A DNA stretch of 64,000 nucleotides from Circinella minor. Its lineage: Eukaryota; Mucoromycota; Mucoromycetes; Mucorales; Lichtheimiaceae. Every line of letters begins with the position of its first letter. The first letter of the stretch is position 1. Below, in pieces: positions 34,849-45,734 of this stretch. The translations under genes and the position numbers were made by a program. The DNA lies in NCBI GenBank assembly GCA_016758965.1, contig JAEPRB010000157.1, forward strand, positions 16,211-80,210. Direction: 5' to 3'. A model generated the notes under the pieces. That model was given only the letters and a program-made list of their open reading frames with translations, did not search any database and had not been told where the DNA came from.

Positions 34849-36702
34849 TTATCCTTCAAAAGCCCATTCATATTGTTTTGCAAGCTTTTTCTTACGGCCA
34901 TGTAATTTAGCAGGATCACCAAACTGCCTGACACGAGTTCTAACGGCTGACCAGACAGCATGGACATCATCGTTTTTACTCCTGTATTTGTAAACCATAT
35001 CCCGGACACCAGCCACGTTCACATCTCGCAATTTTTTCAGTTGCAGTATACGTTCTTTTCTGCGCCACATCCCACGACCTAGTACAACCGCATCAAATAA
35101 TCGCCACCGGCCAACCAAATCCTTGAAACTTTCATAACGTTCATCAATAGATGTGACATGGTACCAGACAAAGACACCCAGTGTAGCCAGTGAGACAAAG
35201 AATCCAAAGAATGTTCCGCCAAACAAGGTGAACCAGGCCCAGATGAATGCAAAGATATAAATGAACGGTACCAAAAACAGACCATATACAATCTTGTTCT
35301 GGGCGCGCACTTCTTCGTACATTTCAAGTTTGCCTCCATAATAGCCAGCAATATAAAATGGTAAATGACCAATTAATCCAGGTAAAAATAAGGGCAAGTC
35401 AATAATTGAAGTCAGTGTACGTCGTAGCAATTCTATCGTTGTGGACGCTGCTGTAATATCCTTTTCGTTGTATTTTGCAATATGAACATCGCGTAACTTT
35501 AATGCATCCAATTCCATTTTGTACGATCGTAAACTTTGTTTCAATAATGCAATATCTTGATCGGTTTGTGATAAGTCGTTAATTGCGTTAATCAATCTAA
35601 TTAGATCATATCAGAGGTGAATAATAATAAGTAATCTAACACGATAAATGATGGACACTCAAAACTTCTATAATGGAACAAAAGATAATATTTTTTTTTG
35701 GGTACTGTACCCTTGAGTAACATCGATATAATCGCGCATGGAACCATTTTCACCTGGAAATAATAACCAACGGGCCATTTCCGCAGCATCACGACTATCC
35801 CAATCGGGTGCATTAACTGTTAGTGCTTCTATTGAATGGGTCAAGTCGGCTGTCAGCTGTTTGGCTGCCTTTTTTGGATCTTCAAGGTAAGTTGCCATAT
35901 AAGGGTCTACTTCAATTGGTTTGCCATATCTACATAAAAAACACGTTTGTTATTAAAGACAAAATATAACATAATATTATTAATAGCAAAAGAAAAAAAA
36001 TTCTAACGAAGCAGATAGATTGGGTTGGACAGATGGACGAATCAATATTTTTTTTATCATTTTCTTTCCCATATCATCCTATCCACACATTCCAAAAAAC
36101 CCCGTTCTTTCTTTCTTTTTTTCTTTATATATAAATATATACCTTACAATTGCGACGCTACGATATTTTGATTTTTCAGGATAAACAATACCAACAGGAA
36201 CAATTTTAGCCTTACGAGGGATAGAACCATCTGGATTAGGTCGCGGATCTTCATCCAACAACTTTGCATATTCCAATGCAGCCTTATTTTATATAAAGTT
36301 TAAAATTATTAATGCTATCAAGATGTAACTATGCATTGTTATTATTATTACACTCATCCTTTCCGGATTTCTTTTTATATTTTACTTACAAAACTAGCAC
36401 CATCCTTAAAAGTACCTAATCTTGGTAAAGTATGACTTGTTCCTTCTGGAAAAACAGCAACAGATTCACCTAATCGCATGACTTTATATGTAGCAGCATA
36501 AAGTTGAGCGTTATTTTTCGTCTTTCTATCCACCGGGACAACACCACAGTTATCGAAGAATTTAGCTGCGTTTGGATTTTTAAACATGGAATCTTTGGCC
36601 CAATAGTGAAGTCGCCGCTGTTCAGGAAAGGTAACCGAGAGGATGGCAGGATCAACTATCATGTTGTGATGAGTTGCGGCACTGTTGTCAACGCGTCATG
36701 GT

Positions 36703-36749
<47 letters not shown>

Positions 36750-36995
36750 ATGCAGAAATTCACATTGTCATGGCATCGTATATATATTTATATTTATGTG
36801 TAGGTATAGAATTCAAGATTATCAGTTTATCAGATATTTATTATAATGGGTCAGTTTTACTATTGTTGCTTACACAATCAAGGGACCTTCTTTTGGTACA
36901 TTATGTTCATCTTGAAGTTTAATGTCTACGAAAAATGACCATAAAGCACCTCTCGAGATTAAACAGACAATTTCATGACCAATACCGAATGGCAT
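34849..36995 (-). CDS. PlsC-family glycerol-3-phosphate/DHAP acyltransferase (Gpt2/Sct1-like)
   Basis: Five exons on the minus strand: 36874-36995, 36390-36681, 36143-36282, 35711-35929 and 34849-35596, giving 506 residues. Acyltransferase motifs are in order: H-x4-D (THHNMIVDP, residues about 43-51), GVVPVDRK (motif II), FPEGTSH (motif III) and VPVGIVY (motif IV). The C-terminal half has two to three membrane segments (DLPLFLPGLIGHLPFYIAGYY; IVYGLFLVPFIYIFAFIWAWF; a third follows), as in yeast Gpt2/Sct1. It should acylate glycerol-3-phosphate or dihydroxyacetone phosphate at sn-1 in the ER, the first step of glycerolipid synthesis. Shorter than the yeast enzymes (about 740-760), missing their C-terminal phosphorylated tail. 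Intron 1 contains a (TA)n(TG)n tract. Confidence 0.87.
36712..36749. repeat. (TA)n(TG)n microsatellite in intron 1 of the acyltransferase gene
   Basis: About nine TA followed by nine TG dinucleotides within the intron between exons 1 and 2. Confidence 0.85.
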
Positions 36996-37442
36996 GGTTA
37001 TATATTCGGAAAAATATTATTACAAAATAGAAAAGAAAAAAAAAAAACGAAAAAAAACGTTTTTTGCAGAAGTTAAAAAAAAGCTGACAAGCACGAGACT
37101 TTAATATATTAAAGCTAACTTTTACATTGAATATATATGCTTATAACGAATTCAGACTCCAACCAAATTTTGGGGCTATAGTTTTCCAGGCTTGTGATTG
37201 ATATTTTAGGTGAGATTTTTTCTCACTCACCTTTTAATAAGCTTTTCGGAATTACATTTAGAAATGGAGGTGATTATCCATTTAACTTTTTGCGCCAATG
37301 TTATGAAAAAAAAAAACAGTACGCAATTAGATTATTTATATCTACCTTTTTTTTTTGGCGAAACCCTTTTTTTCTTTTTCTTCTTTTCATTCTTTTTTCT
37401 TACACACAATTTTTTTTTAATTATAATTACAATAATAATAAA

Positions 37443-38660
37443 ATGAACCGTCATAATAATAATAATAATATGTATTCACAACAAACACCTCCACAACGAT
37501 CACGTACAGCTCCCATATCAGGTGCGGGAGGTGATCCAATGTACTCTTCTATGAATGGAGGAATGGGAAACGACTTTATGAACAGTAATAATAGCGCCAA
37601 CTATAACAATAATAATCGGAACGGTATGATGAATAGTGGAAGAGGAAACAATAACGGCATGAATAGAAGTTCGATGGATGGTTTACGGCAAAAGCTTCGA
37701 GATGCAGCTGGATTTCATTCCATGGACTCTTATGGTGGTGGCGGGAAATCTGGAGGTGGAAATGGACATTATGCCGGAGGTGGTGGAGGCTTGAACAATA
37801 ATAACAATAACATGATGCACCAACAACACTCGTCTTCAATGATGCCATTTGGCGCCAATTCTTCATCTCGAAATAACGACTCTTCTTTTTATGGACAACA
37901 ACAAAATAATCATCGATCATCTCATAATAATAATTCAAATCATAAAAGAAATTTATCCGGTGGTGGCAGCGGTGGATCTGGAGGAATGTCAGTACACCAT
38001 CATCACCATGGTGGAGGAGGAAGGGATAGTATGATGATGGGAGGAGGAGGAGCAGGAATGATGGGTAGTTCTTCTGGAAGAATGATGATGAATCATCAAC
38101 GACCTTATATGGATCCATCTATTATGATGATGCAAGGACAAGGGGCAATGATGATGGGTGGTGGTGGTGGAATGTTCGGTGGTAGTCGTGGAGGATTTCC
38201 TGGAAGTATGGGTTTGGATATGATGCCTCCTGGTGGCTCGGCTATGATGTACAACGAATATGCTTCCGGTATTGGACTTAATTCTATGCCATTTAATCAA
38301 CAACATTATATATCGTCACCATTGTACCACCAGCAGGGATATGGTGGTGCCCTGATGGATCAAATGACCCCTTCGCATTTTAATTCGTACGGAGGAGGTC
38401 TTGGTAATTCGAATTCTTATTATGATATGCCTATGCCTATGCATGGCGGAGGAGGTTATCAATCGTCGCCTATGATGATGCCATACGATAATATGATGAT
38501 GGATCATCAACAACCTTATCTACAAGGAGGTTATGGAGGACAATCCATGATGATGCCATACGGAGGCGCTAGCGGAATGATGGGACACAGCAGTGGAATG
38601 ATGATGGGAGGAGGACCCGGATACAACGGAGGATATTCATCATCCCGATTCTTTGGTTAG
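37443..38660 (+). CDS. Met/Gly/Asn-rich low-complexity protein
   Basis: An uninterrupted 405-residue ORF from ATG 37443. Composition is extreme: Gly, Met, Asn, Ser, Gln, His and Tyr dominate, with runs such as HHHHHGGGGRDSMMMGGGG. The only charged, possibly folded piece is near residue 80 (SMDGLRQKLRDAAGFHSM), which could form an amphipathic helix. This looks like a prion-like, condensate-prone protein. No known domain. The longer reading from 37194 is unlikely, because the upstream part translates to T-rich leader sequence (FFFWRNPFFLFL). Codon use in the antisense frames gives spurious His-rich ORFs. Confidence 0.75.
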   Translation: MNRHNNNNNMYSQQTPPQRSRTAPISGAGGDPMYSSMNGGMGNDFMNSNNSANYNNNNRNGMMNSGRGNNNGMNRSSMDGLRQKLRDAAGFHSMDSYGGGGKSGGGNGHYAGGGGGLNNNNNNMMHQQHSSSMMPFGANSSSRNNDSSFYGQQQNNHRSSHNNNSNHKRNLSGGGSGGSGGMSVHHHHHGGGGRDSMMMGGGGAGMMGSSSGRMMMNHQRPYMDPSIMMMQGQGAMMMGGGGGMFGGSRGGFPGSMGLDMMPPGGSAMMYNEYASGIGLNSMPFNQQHYISSPLYHQQGYGGALMDQMTPSHFNSYGGGLGNSNSYYDMPMPMHGGGGYQSSPMMMPYDNMMMDHQQPYLQGGYGGQSMMMPYGGASGMMGHSSGMMMGGGPGYNGGYSSSRFFG

Positions 38661-40790
38661 ACTATATTTGTAACGCAAAAAAAAAGTGTATCTATTTTGT
38701 TTGTATCTATGTACATAATTTATTATTATTCTTATTATAAAATTCCCGCTTTTCTTGTTCTTTTTTTTTATTTTTACTCATCAATTTTCTTATACATCAC
38801 GCGGTACAGGTTGTGATCTGTGCACAACTTTGCACAACCAATTAAATTAAAAGAAGTAGAAAAACTTTCACAGTCTGTGCTTTTCACTTTCTTTCCAGTG
38901 TAAAAGTGTTTTTTTTTTCAGCCCCATACAAAAACTTATTATCAATATATGCTTTATTTTATTCTTCATGGTAACTTTATCAGTGTTAATGTTTACTGTT
39001 TTACTCAGATCAACAATCACTAAACCTGGAATATATCACCATTTTTGCTTGCATGTGTTACATAACCAATAAATACATCACAATACAAGTATTAACGAGT
39101 ATATTATAAAAGATAAATTTATTCTTTCAAGAAAAGCGTGACTCATTATTACCCTCCTTTAAATACAATATTTTTGAACAATGGATCAACACATTATTAT
39201 CATATATGTAAAAGCATCGCTCGGAAAACAGAAATCAATAAAGTTGATATAAATACTAATCTAGCTAGTACAGTCTGGATAAGCTACTGATGGACTATCC
39301 AGCTGTTTAATACCAAGAGTGAAGTTAGCAATCTATATCAATATAACAACAAGAATGTTGCTACAAAGTTGTTTTATTCTATTTTATATATGTATTTATA
39401 TATACACACGCGGATCGCTTTTTAACCATTTCTCCAACATATGGCGGTAGTCTTCTTGAACATCACCTTTTTTATCACTGACGAGTACTCTTATTGTAAA
39501 TTTTTATGTGTGTTACTACCAGAACAAGGTAAAGTTTGAACCTTGAATTTTTTGCCTAAAAAGTACTGGCATTGTTTTATACAAGTTATTGTATAATTAA
39601 TGAGATTAAAAAGATCTATTTTTTTTAGATAGTGCTAAGGATAGCTAAGCAAACTTTATAATTTATTACTCGATTACGTACCTTTATATTACCATCGTGG
39701 TATTATTTGTCTTTCTGTTCCTATAAAAGATAATTTTCAAAAAAAAGAAGCGTCTTTGCCAAGTTAATCTATTTGACTTGTATTATATGTTGTCCCCCCC
39801 CCCATTCTGATATTTTTATGACCTAAGCGTTTTTTTAGACAATCAATCCAAGTTTTACTTTCTGTTATGATCAATAGCTTTCTTTAGTAATTTAATTGAA
39901 TAAGGGTGAGGTAGTGCACGATAAGAATGATGTTCCAATCTCTGCTGACGACTACTTCGTGTTGTTTTAGTAGACCCACTCTTTCCAGATTTCTCTTCAC
40001 TTAACGAAATTGGGTACCTTCCAATGATAACAATATTTCTATTAAGATCTTAGGTTATGTAAACAATGTACTTTTTATATACTCGCGTTTATATCAATAA
40101 GATTACCTATTATAGTACTGAAACTAGTACTTTGTCTGACGCACAACAACGGATTGACAAGAGTTTCTTGACTTATAGCAAATGCCTGACATGATTCTCA
40201 GTCTATACCCGCTGTTTACTATTCCGGTTAGATATTTTGAATTAAGGAGTGCAGTTTTTTATGACTTATTATTTTATTGTCTCATTCTTCCAGGTCTCTT
40301 CTTTCTTATCTTCGTTTATCGTTATCCAACCTTCGTTCCATAGCAACACTGTTGAAGTTATTTTTGACATTGATGAGCTTACGTCTCAGCTATTTATAAA
40401 GCATATATTTTTTATGTATCATATACTTCAATAAGAATGGGCCAGGGAAAGAGAAGAAAAAGACAAAGTCATGTGTTCTTTGAAACTGTGGCTCTATATT
40501 TTTAATATCGGAAACAGTTGTTATGAAACCAATATTAGAGTAATCTAGTACATATTCCCCATTAAACTTGAATGTTTTGTTCTATTAAAGTATATAAGAA
40601 ATATAATAATAGAAAATATCAGTAACTTTTCTCTTGTAGGAAATATGTTATAAAAAAAAAAAAGAGGTGTAATGCTGCGCCAAAATTTAAAGTCGTAATT
40701 TTTATTAACTCCCCCAGTCATGTTTTTTATAGCCACAACTCGCGATTTTAGACGACCTATTTTTTTTTTTTTAATTTTTCCCTTTAAACC
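38661..40790. other. 2.1 kb spacer with possible coding remnants
   Basis: Two short minus-strand blocks look protein-like: about 39400-39490 (SDKKGDVQEDYRHMLEKWL then KSDPR) and 39855-40030, ending at a TAA at 39855 (RYPISLSEEKSGKSGSTKTT followed by RSSRQQRLEHHSYRALPHPY). Neither has a start codon or a continuous partner exon. They could be remains of a mobile-element ORF. The rest is A/T-rich without recognisable features. Confidence 0.4.
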
Positions 40791-41150
40791 ATGAGCACCA
40801 ATATACCAGTTGACACACAAAACATTAAAAAGTTACGAAGTTATCTTAATTTCAAGACACGAATAACCATTACTGATGGTAGAATATTCATTGGTACTTT
40901 TGTGTGTACAGACAAGCAAAAGAATATTATTTTAACACAAACCAAAGAATTCCGAGGAGGTAAAAAAAGAAAAAAAAAAAGAATGATGGGGAATGGAAGA
41001 GGAAAAAAAAAGAATGTAATTATTAACAATGGGTAAATAGATGAACATCGGATGGTAGGATTGGTCATGATACCTGGAAAACATTTAGTTAAAGTAGAGA
41101 CTGAAGACCTAGATGATGATGATGATAATGGATTTCCTATTTATGGTTGA
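40791..41150 (+). CDS. NAA38: NAA38/Mak31-like LSm subunit of the NatC acetyltransferase
   Basis: Two exons, 40791-40959 and 41041-41150, giving 92 residues. It is an Sm-fold protein: KLRSYLNFKTRITITDGRIFIGTFVCTDKQKNIILTQ covers the Sm1 motif with the DGR..IGTF..TD pattern, and after the intron DEHRMVGLVMIPGKHLVKVE is the Sm2 motif. The TFVCTD and RxxGLVMIPG(K/H)H details fit NAA38/LSMD1 rather than spliceosomal LSm proteins, so it is the likely auxiliary subunit of NatC, which acetylates N-terminal Met followed by hydrophobic residues. The acidic tail (DLDDDDDNGF) is disordered. Its last ten coding bases overlap the 3' end of the antisense neighbour. Confidence 0.85.
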
Positions 41151-41584
41151 AGAAGAGGTTTACTCCATGGATCTTTTGTAAATAATGGTGAATAATATTG
41201 TGCATAATTCCTTTCCAAAGCTTCAGGAGAAAAATCTGGCGGTTGATCCATCTTGAGTTCTTGGTCAAAGTTGGGCTTTTATTTTGTTTTATATATAAAT
41301 AATATATATATGTACGTATTGTTTTTTTAATATCATGTAATCAATACGTGGGGTTCTTTGTACTATTTTTTTTATTATTATATTACCTGCTGCTGTTGAT
41401 AATGATGAAAACCTCCTCTACCACCTCTTCCTCTAAAATAACTACCACTATTACCCCTTCCTCTATCTCGTCCTCCTCCTCTAAAACCACGTCCTCTTCC
41501 ATAACCACGGTTTGGTCCACCACGACCTCCTCGGAATGAGTTGTTATAATTTGGAAAAGGTTGTTGTTGTTGATCTGGGTTCAT
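41141..41584 (-). CDS. RGG-rich protein with MPLKIP/TTDN1-like C-terminus
   Basis: Two exons on the minus strand: 41387-41584 and 41141-41275, giving 110 residues. The N-terminal 60 residues are an RGG domain (GGRGGPNRGYGRGRGFRGG). The spliced C-terminus reads FSPEALERNYAQYYSPLFTK then DPWSKPL. A YxxP..xxDPW box after a Gly/Arg-rich region is the arrangement of human MPLKIP (TTDN1), where FKPSMLEDPW is the conserved element. MPLKIP is mutated in non-photosensitive trichothiodystrophy and binds the lariat-debranching enzyme DBR1. Homology is inferred from this short motif and should be tested. Without splicing the ORF would end at residue 68 and lack the conserved box. Confidence 0.6.
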
Positions 41585-42091
41585 TTTATTTTAGATCGAG
41601 CTTTTTGTAAAAAAAATAAAATAAAAAGAGTGGAAAGGCAGGTCATCAATTTTGTTTGTCGGAGTCATATCAACAAGTGTTCCTATTTTATCGAACTGTT
41701 GTTGTTTATGTGTGTACGGACCCTGTTGGTTTTTTTTTTGCATACAAATTAAAAGTAAAGCTTTTCATGTTGAATATTTACATTATAATAATATGGTTAG
41801 TATTACTATACAATTAATAACAATAACAACGTGAAAGAAAAGGAGATAATAAAATAATATTATAAAAGAAAAAATCGGGTACGAAATTTATAAGAAAGTC
41901 GGCTTTGGATCGGCTACAGTTCCGATTTTACTAAATAGGGGAAGATGTTTTCCTGTTGTTACAAATTGAGCGTGTTATATAATTAATTGAGCCTTTCCCG
42001 GTCTTTTTTTATTTTTATTTTATCATTAGTATTAGTTGTTTTCTTCTTTTTTTTTTCTTTATCCTTTTTTCTTTCAAATTATCTAATCACG
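41585..42091. other. Intergenic with divergent promoters
   Basis: About 500 bp of A/T-rich sequence between the RGG protein and the next plus-strand gene, which are divergent. A T-rich leader precedes the ATG at 42092. No other feature seen. Confidence 0.4.
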
Positions 42092-44151
42092 ATGCGTACA
42101 AAAGCTTCATCTTCAAGATATCGTAACCAAGGTACATGTATAGATATTTGTATATTTGTTTAATTTTGGTCGATATAGTATAGCATATTAAACGTCTTAA
42201 ATATATGTAGAAATTTTAGAAGAATTATTTGACGAAATTAACGATTACCTTGGAGGTAACTTATAGCAATGAAAAAAAAACAAGTATTGAAGTGAATTCG
42301 ATGTGAGAAGAACATGGAAAAGTGATATTATATATTGTTATTTAGACCGAGATATACCTCTAGTTGAACAGTATCCTCCATCTGCACCAAGTAATAAGAC
42401 TGCCGTAGAGACGACCACTGAACCTTCTACTCCATTAAACAGTAGTGACAAAAATCAACCCGAACCTATTCTGGTTGAATCAGAAGAAAGTGAAGAAGAA
42501 GATAATGATAATTATAATACATATCATATGCAACAACAACAACAAAGGTCAGTCACATAGATTACAATACACAAAATTATAGTATTATTTTTGCATTGTA
42601 TAAAGTAAAAAGATACCAATACCACACACATATTAAAAAATAAAAATTGAAAATAAAATTATAGTTTGGCTCATTCTACCCCAACACAACAAAATCATCA
42701 TAATCGTCGACAAAGTAACACTACTAGTTCACAACAGGAGCCAGATTGTCTTTTATTATGTCCTGTCACCAATGAGACTCTATCTGTATGTATGTGTTAT
42801 AGTTGTAAAAAGAATAAATCTGAAGAAGTGTATCAAGCAATACCAACCAAAAAGTCATCATCACGTTCAAAACAACAACCAAGAAGATCTTGGACTTCAG
42901 CTGCTACCAACGGGTTTGGGCTTGGTGGTATGATTGCTGATAGGGTCAAACAAACATTCGCTTATAGCAATAATAATAACAATACTAAGCCAATGTCGCC
43001 TTTTACAATATCAAAACAACAACAATACGAGAATCATCCCGGTTATGAAGAGCCGAGAAAAAGATCGTCCTCACGTGAAGGTAGTGGTCGTAAACGTTGG
43101 ATACCAAGACCTAAAAGCTTACCTGCAATATCTGCTTATGTACAAAAACGCCAAGTGTGTGATGATAATGAAATTGACGATGACGATGATAATATTTATG
43201 AAGAAGAGGAGGAAATCCGTAAGCATCGCCGACCTTCTTGGAGTTCGAAAAAAAGTAAACATAATAGCCGACGTAGTAGCAGAAGATCATCTATCTATAA
43301 CAACAATAATGATGATTATAATGAAGATAACAATTACTATGTCAACGACGTCAATGATAATAATGATTATAATAAAAAAAGAGCATCAGCGATACTTTTC
43401 GATGGAATTTCTGAAAAGTATGAAATGGAAGCGAAACAACAGAAAGTGGACTATTATTATCAAGAGGTACCAGAGTCTCAACAGCAAGAGCAAGTGTCAC
43501 GTCACCATCAAATGTATGATTCCAATGTTTATGGGGAGCAAGGGGTGATAGAACAACAGTATCAGGAGCCTGTACAATTACAAAATCCATCATCTGTTTC
43601 ATTATCGCAACAACAATATCAACCTTTTCAACAACAACAGCAGCAGCAACAGTCATCAGAACAACAACCAATAATGGATCAATCATTACAATATTATCTG
43701 GAACAACAACAGGACCCTCAGCAGTTTTTAACAGAGCCTATCCAGACTTCACCAGTGACTACAACACCTTCATCTCTACCAGCAATGACAGAATTACCAT
43801 TTTTAACACCAGCTACTCGTGTTGGTGAAGAGCATTACCCCTTAAAAATGAAGGATTCTCGAACTCTACCTACAAAGCAGGAGCGTATGAATGCATACAG
43901 TAAGTTGAGCTATTTTTCTTTCTGTATATAAGGTCTAATTTAGATATAAAATTAGTAAGGCACTGAAAACGATACTTATATATTTGCTATAGATAATGCT
44001 TATTATCACTGTATTATGGCCAAAACCAATTTGATCCCTTGGCTTACAAAACAATATTGTAAAGGCCCACCTGATACAATGTTTGGTACATATAATCAAT
44101 TAATAAATTTATAAAGGGTAAAGCAATAACAAGAGAAAAATTACTTATTAT

Positions 44152-44182
<31 letters not shown>

Positions 44183-45564
44183 CTTGAATTATTATTATAG
44201 AATATACACCCAAACCGAAAAAGACATCCAAGAAGCTTTTTTCAATTTTCAAATTGTGCAACACTGGAAATAAGGATGGTTCAAAACTCAATTCTAGTAC
44301 CTCATTAACTACAAGTAATAATAGCCAAATACCATGGCAACCCTCGGTATCACCGAGTCATCTTATTTCACCACCGACTAGTGCATCACCAAATTCTGCC
44401 AGTATATTGACAAATAATAGTAATATTCAGATTCAACAGCAGCACCAACAAGGATTACAACAGACAATGGCTGCTACTGGATGGCCAATCAATAATAGTA
44501 GTACAAATTCATCGTTATTGTCACCAGCGCCACCACTTCTTGGAAGTACTTCTGAAATCTCTATGTCCCCTTCATCAAATGCGACTTCAACATTTACACC
44601 TATTAGTGCAGCAGATGACGGGGGAGCAAATTACTATCAACATAACGACTATTCTAAGATCATAAATGCAGAACAACCGCAGGTAAAGGAGGAGGAAGAG
44701 GAAGAAGAGCCTTTTGAACCAGTATTGCCACGGCCACGCTCTTTTTGTTCTTCCAATATTTCATTCAATAGCAATAATTTTGAAAACCGGCCTTCACGAT
44801 CATCTGGTATTAGTTTTGCTAGTACCACGAAAAGCGATATTCGACCTGTCTCTATATTAAAAAAGACCCGTTCTTCAGCTTCCTTACAGCCACAATCGAA
44901 TAAATTTTACAGCGATAATGATGATGATGAAGAGGATTTAGAAGAAGATAATTATTATGAGGATTGTAATAGAGGTAATAGCAGAACCAGGAAATTCTTG
45001 GAAGCACCAACTCAACAACAAAGACGATCACCACGTAGAGGACATGTAAAGCGTCGATCGTTTTCACAAGTCGAAGAACCAATTTATTACATGGATCGTC
45101 GCCGTCGTAATAGTTACCAACAAATGCGTCAACAGCCTCGTCGTAGTAGTAGTCGTGGTTCATTCCATGATCAAGCACAAGAAGAAATATATGAAGATGA
45201 CCTTGTGATGGGTGACGATGATGTTCTTTCAGAAGAAGAATACCAGTTGGTCCAAGACATGAATGACAGGCCAAGAAGAATACTTAGTAGAGCGCGTCCT
45301 AATTCAGGATTCTACCATAGTGGAAGACTAAATCATCTACGTTCAAGTCGAGGACCCCCACCTTTATGGGTTCCAGCTGAAACTGAACCTCAATATGAGG
45401 ATGATATCGATGATGATACTTTTTTACCTCCCACAACAAGGCGACAACGGCGTATTAGTGGTGGTAGAAGACCATCACGTCCTTCAAGTAGAAATAGCAT
45501 TGTCGTGTATGATGATATGATACCTATACCGGCACCACGCGCAAGTCCTGTGTATTATTATTAA
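42092..45564 (+). CDS. Large disordered protein, unknown function
   Basis: Six exons: 42092-42131, 42211-42255, 42346-42547, 42665-43899, 43993-44085 and 44201-45564; phases agree at every junction and the product is 992 residues. The first two exons are tiny and give MRTKASSSRYRNQEILEELF then DEINDYLGD, probably a helix. Around residue 110-130 is a Cys-rich patch (LLCPVTNETLSVCMCYSCKK) that might bind zinc. A second ordered stretch spans exon 5 (AYYHCIMAKTNLIPWLTKQY) and the start of exon 6 (PKKTSKKLFSIFKL). The rest is Gln-, Asn-, Ser- and Arg-rich with many RRSS/RPRS motifs, likely phosphorylated. I do not recognise the family. Confidence 0.65.
44152..44182. repeat. (AC)n(AT)n microsatellite in an intron
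   Basis: Compound dinucleotide repeat within the last intron of the 992-residue protein gene. Confidence 0.85.
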
Positions 45565-45734
45565 TTATATATAAAATAAAATATATACTTTTTATTACTA
45601 TTACTATTTAGTTTATATATTTAATTTAAATATACACACGATAATAGTGTTTCTTATAAAAAAATTAGATATTTTTGGTATATTAAACAACATTGAAAAA
45701 AAAATAGCTTAGAGGTTATTCTATTATTATAATT

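Noticed and set aside
37576..38513. Minus-strand His/Tyr-rich ORFs opposite the Met/Gly-rich gene
   Set aside because: ATG, GGN and AAY codons read antisense as His, Pro/Thr and Ile/Val; these frames are complements of the repeats.
43351..45274. Minus-strand ORFs opposite the 992-residue protein
   Set aside because: Antisense of Gln/Asn-rich codons yields Val/Leu/Ile-rich frames; the plus-strand exons splice in frame over the whole length.
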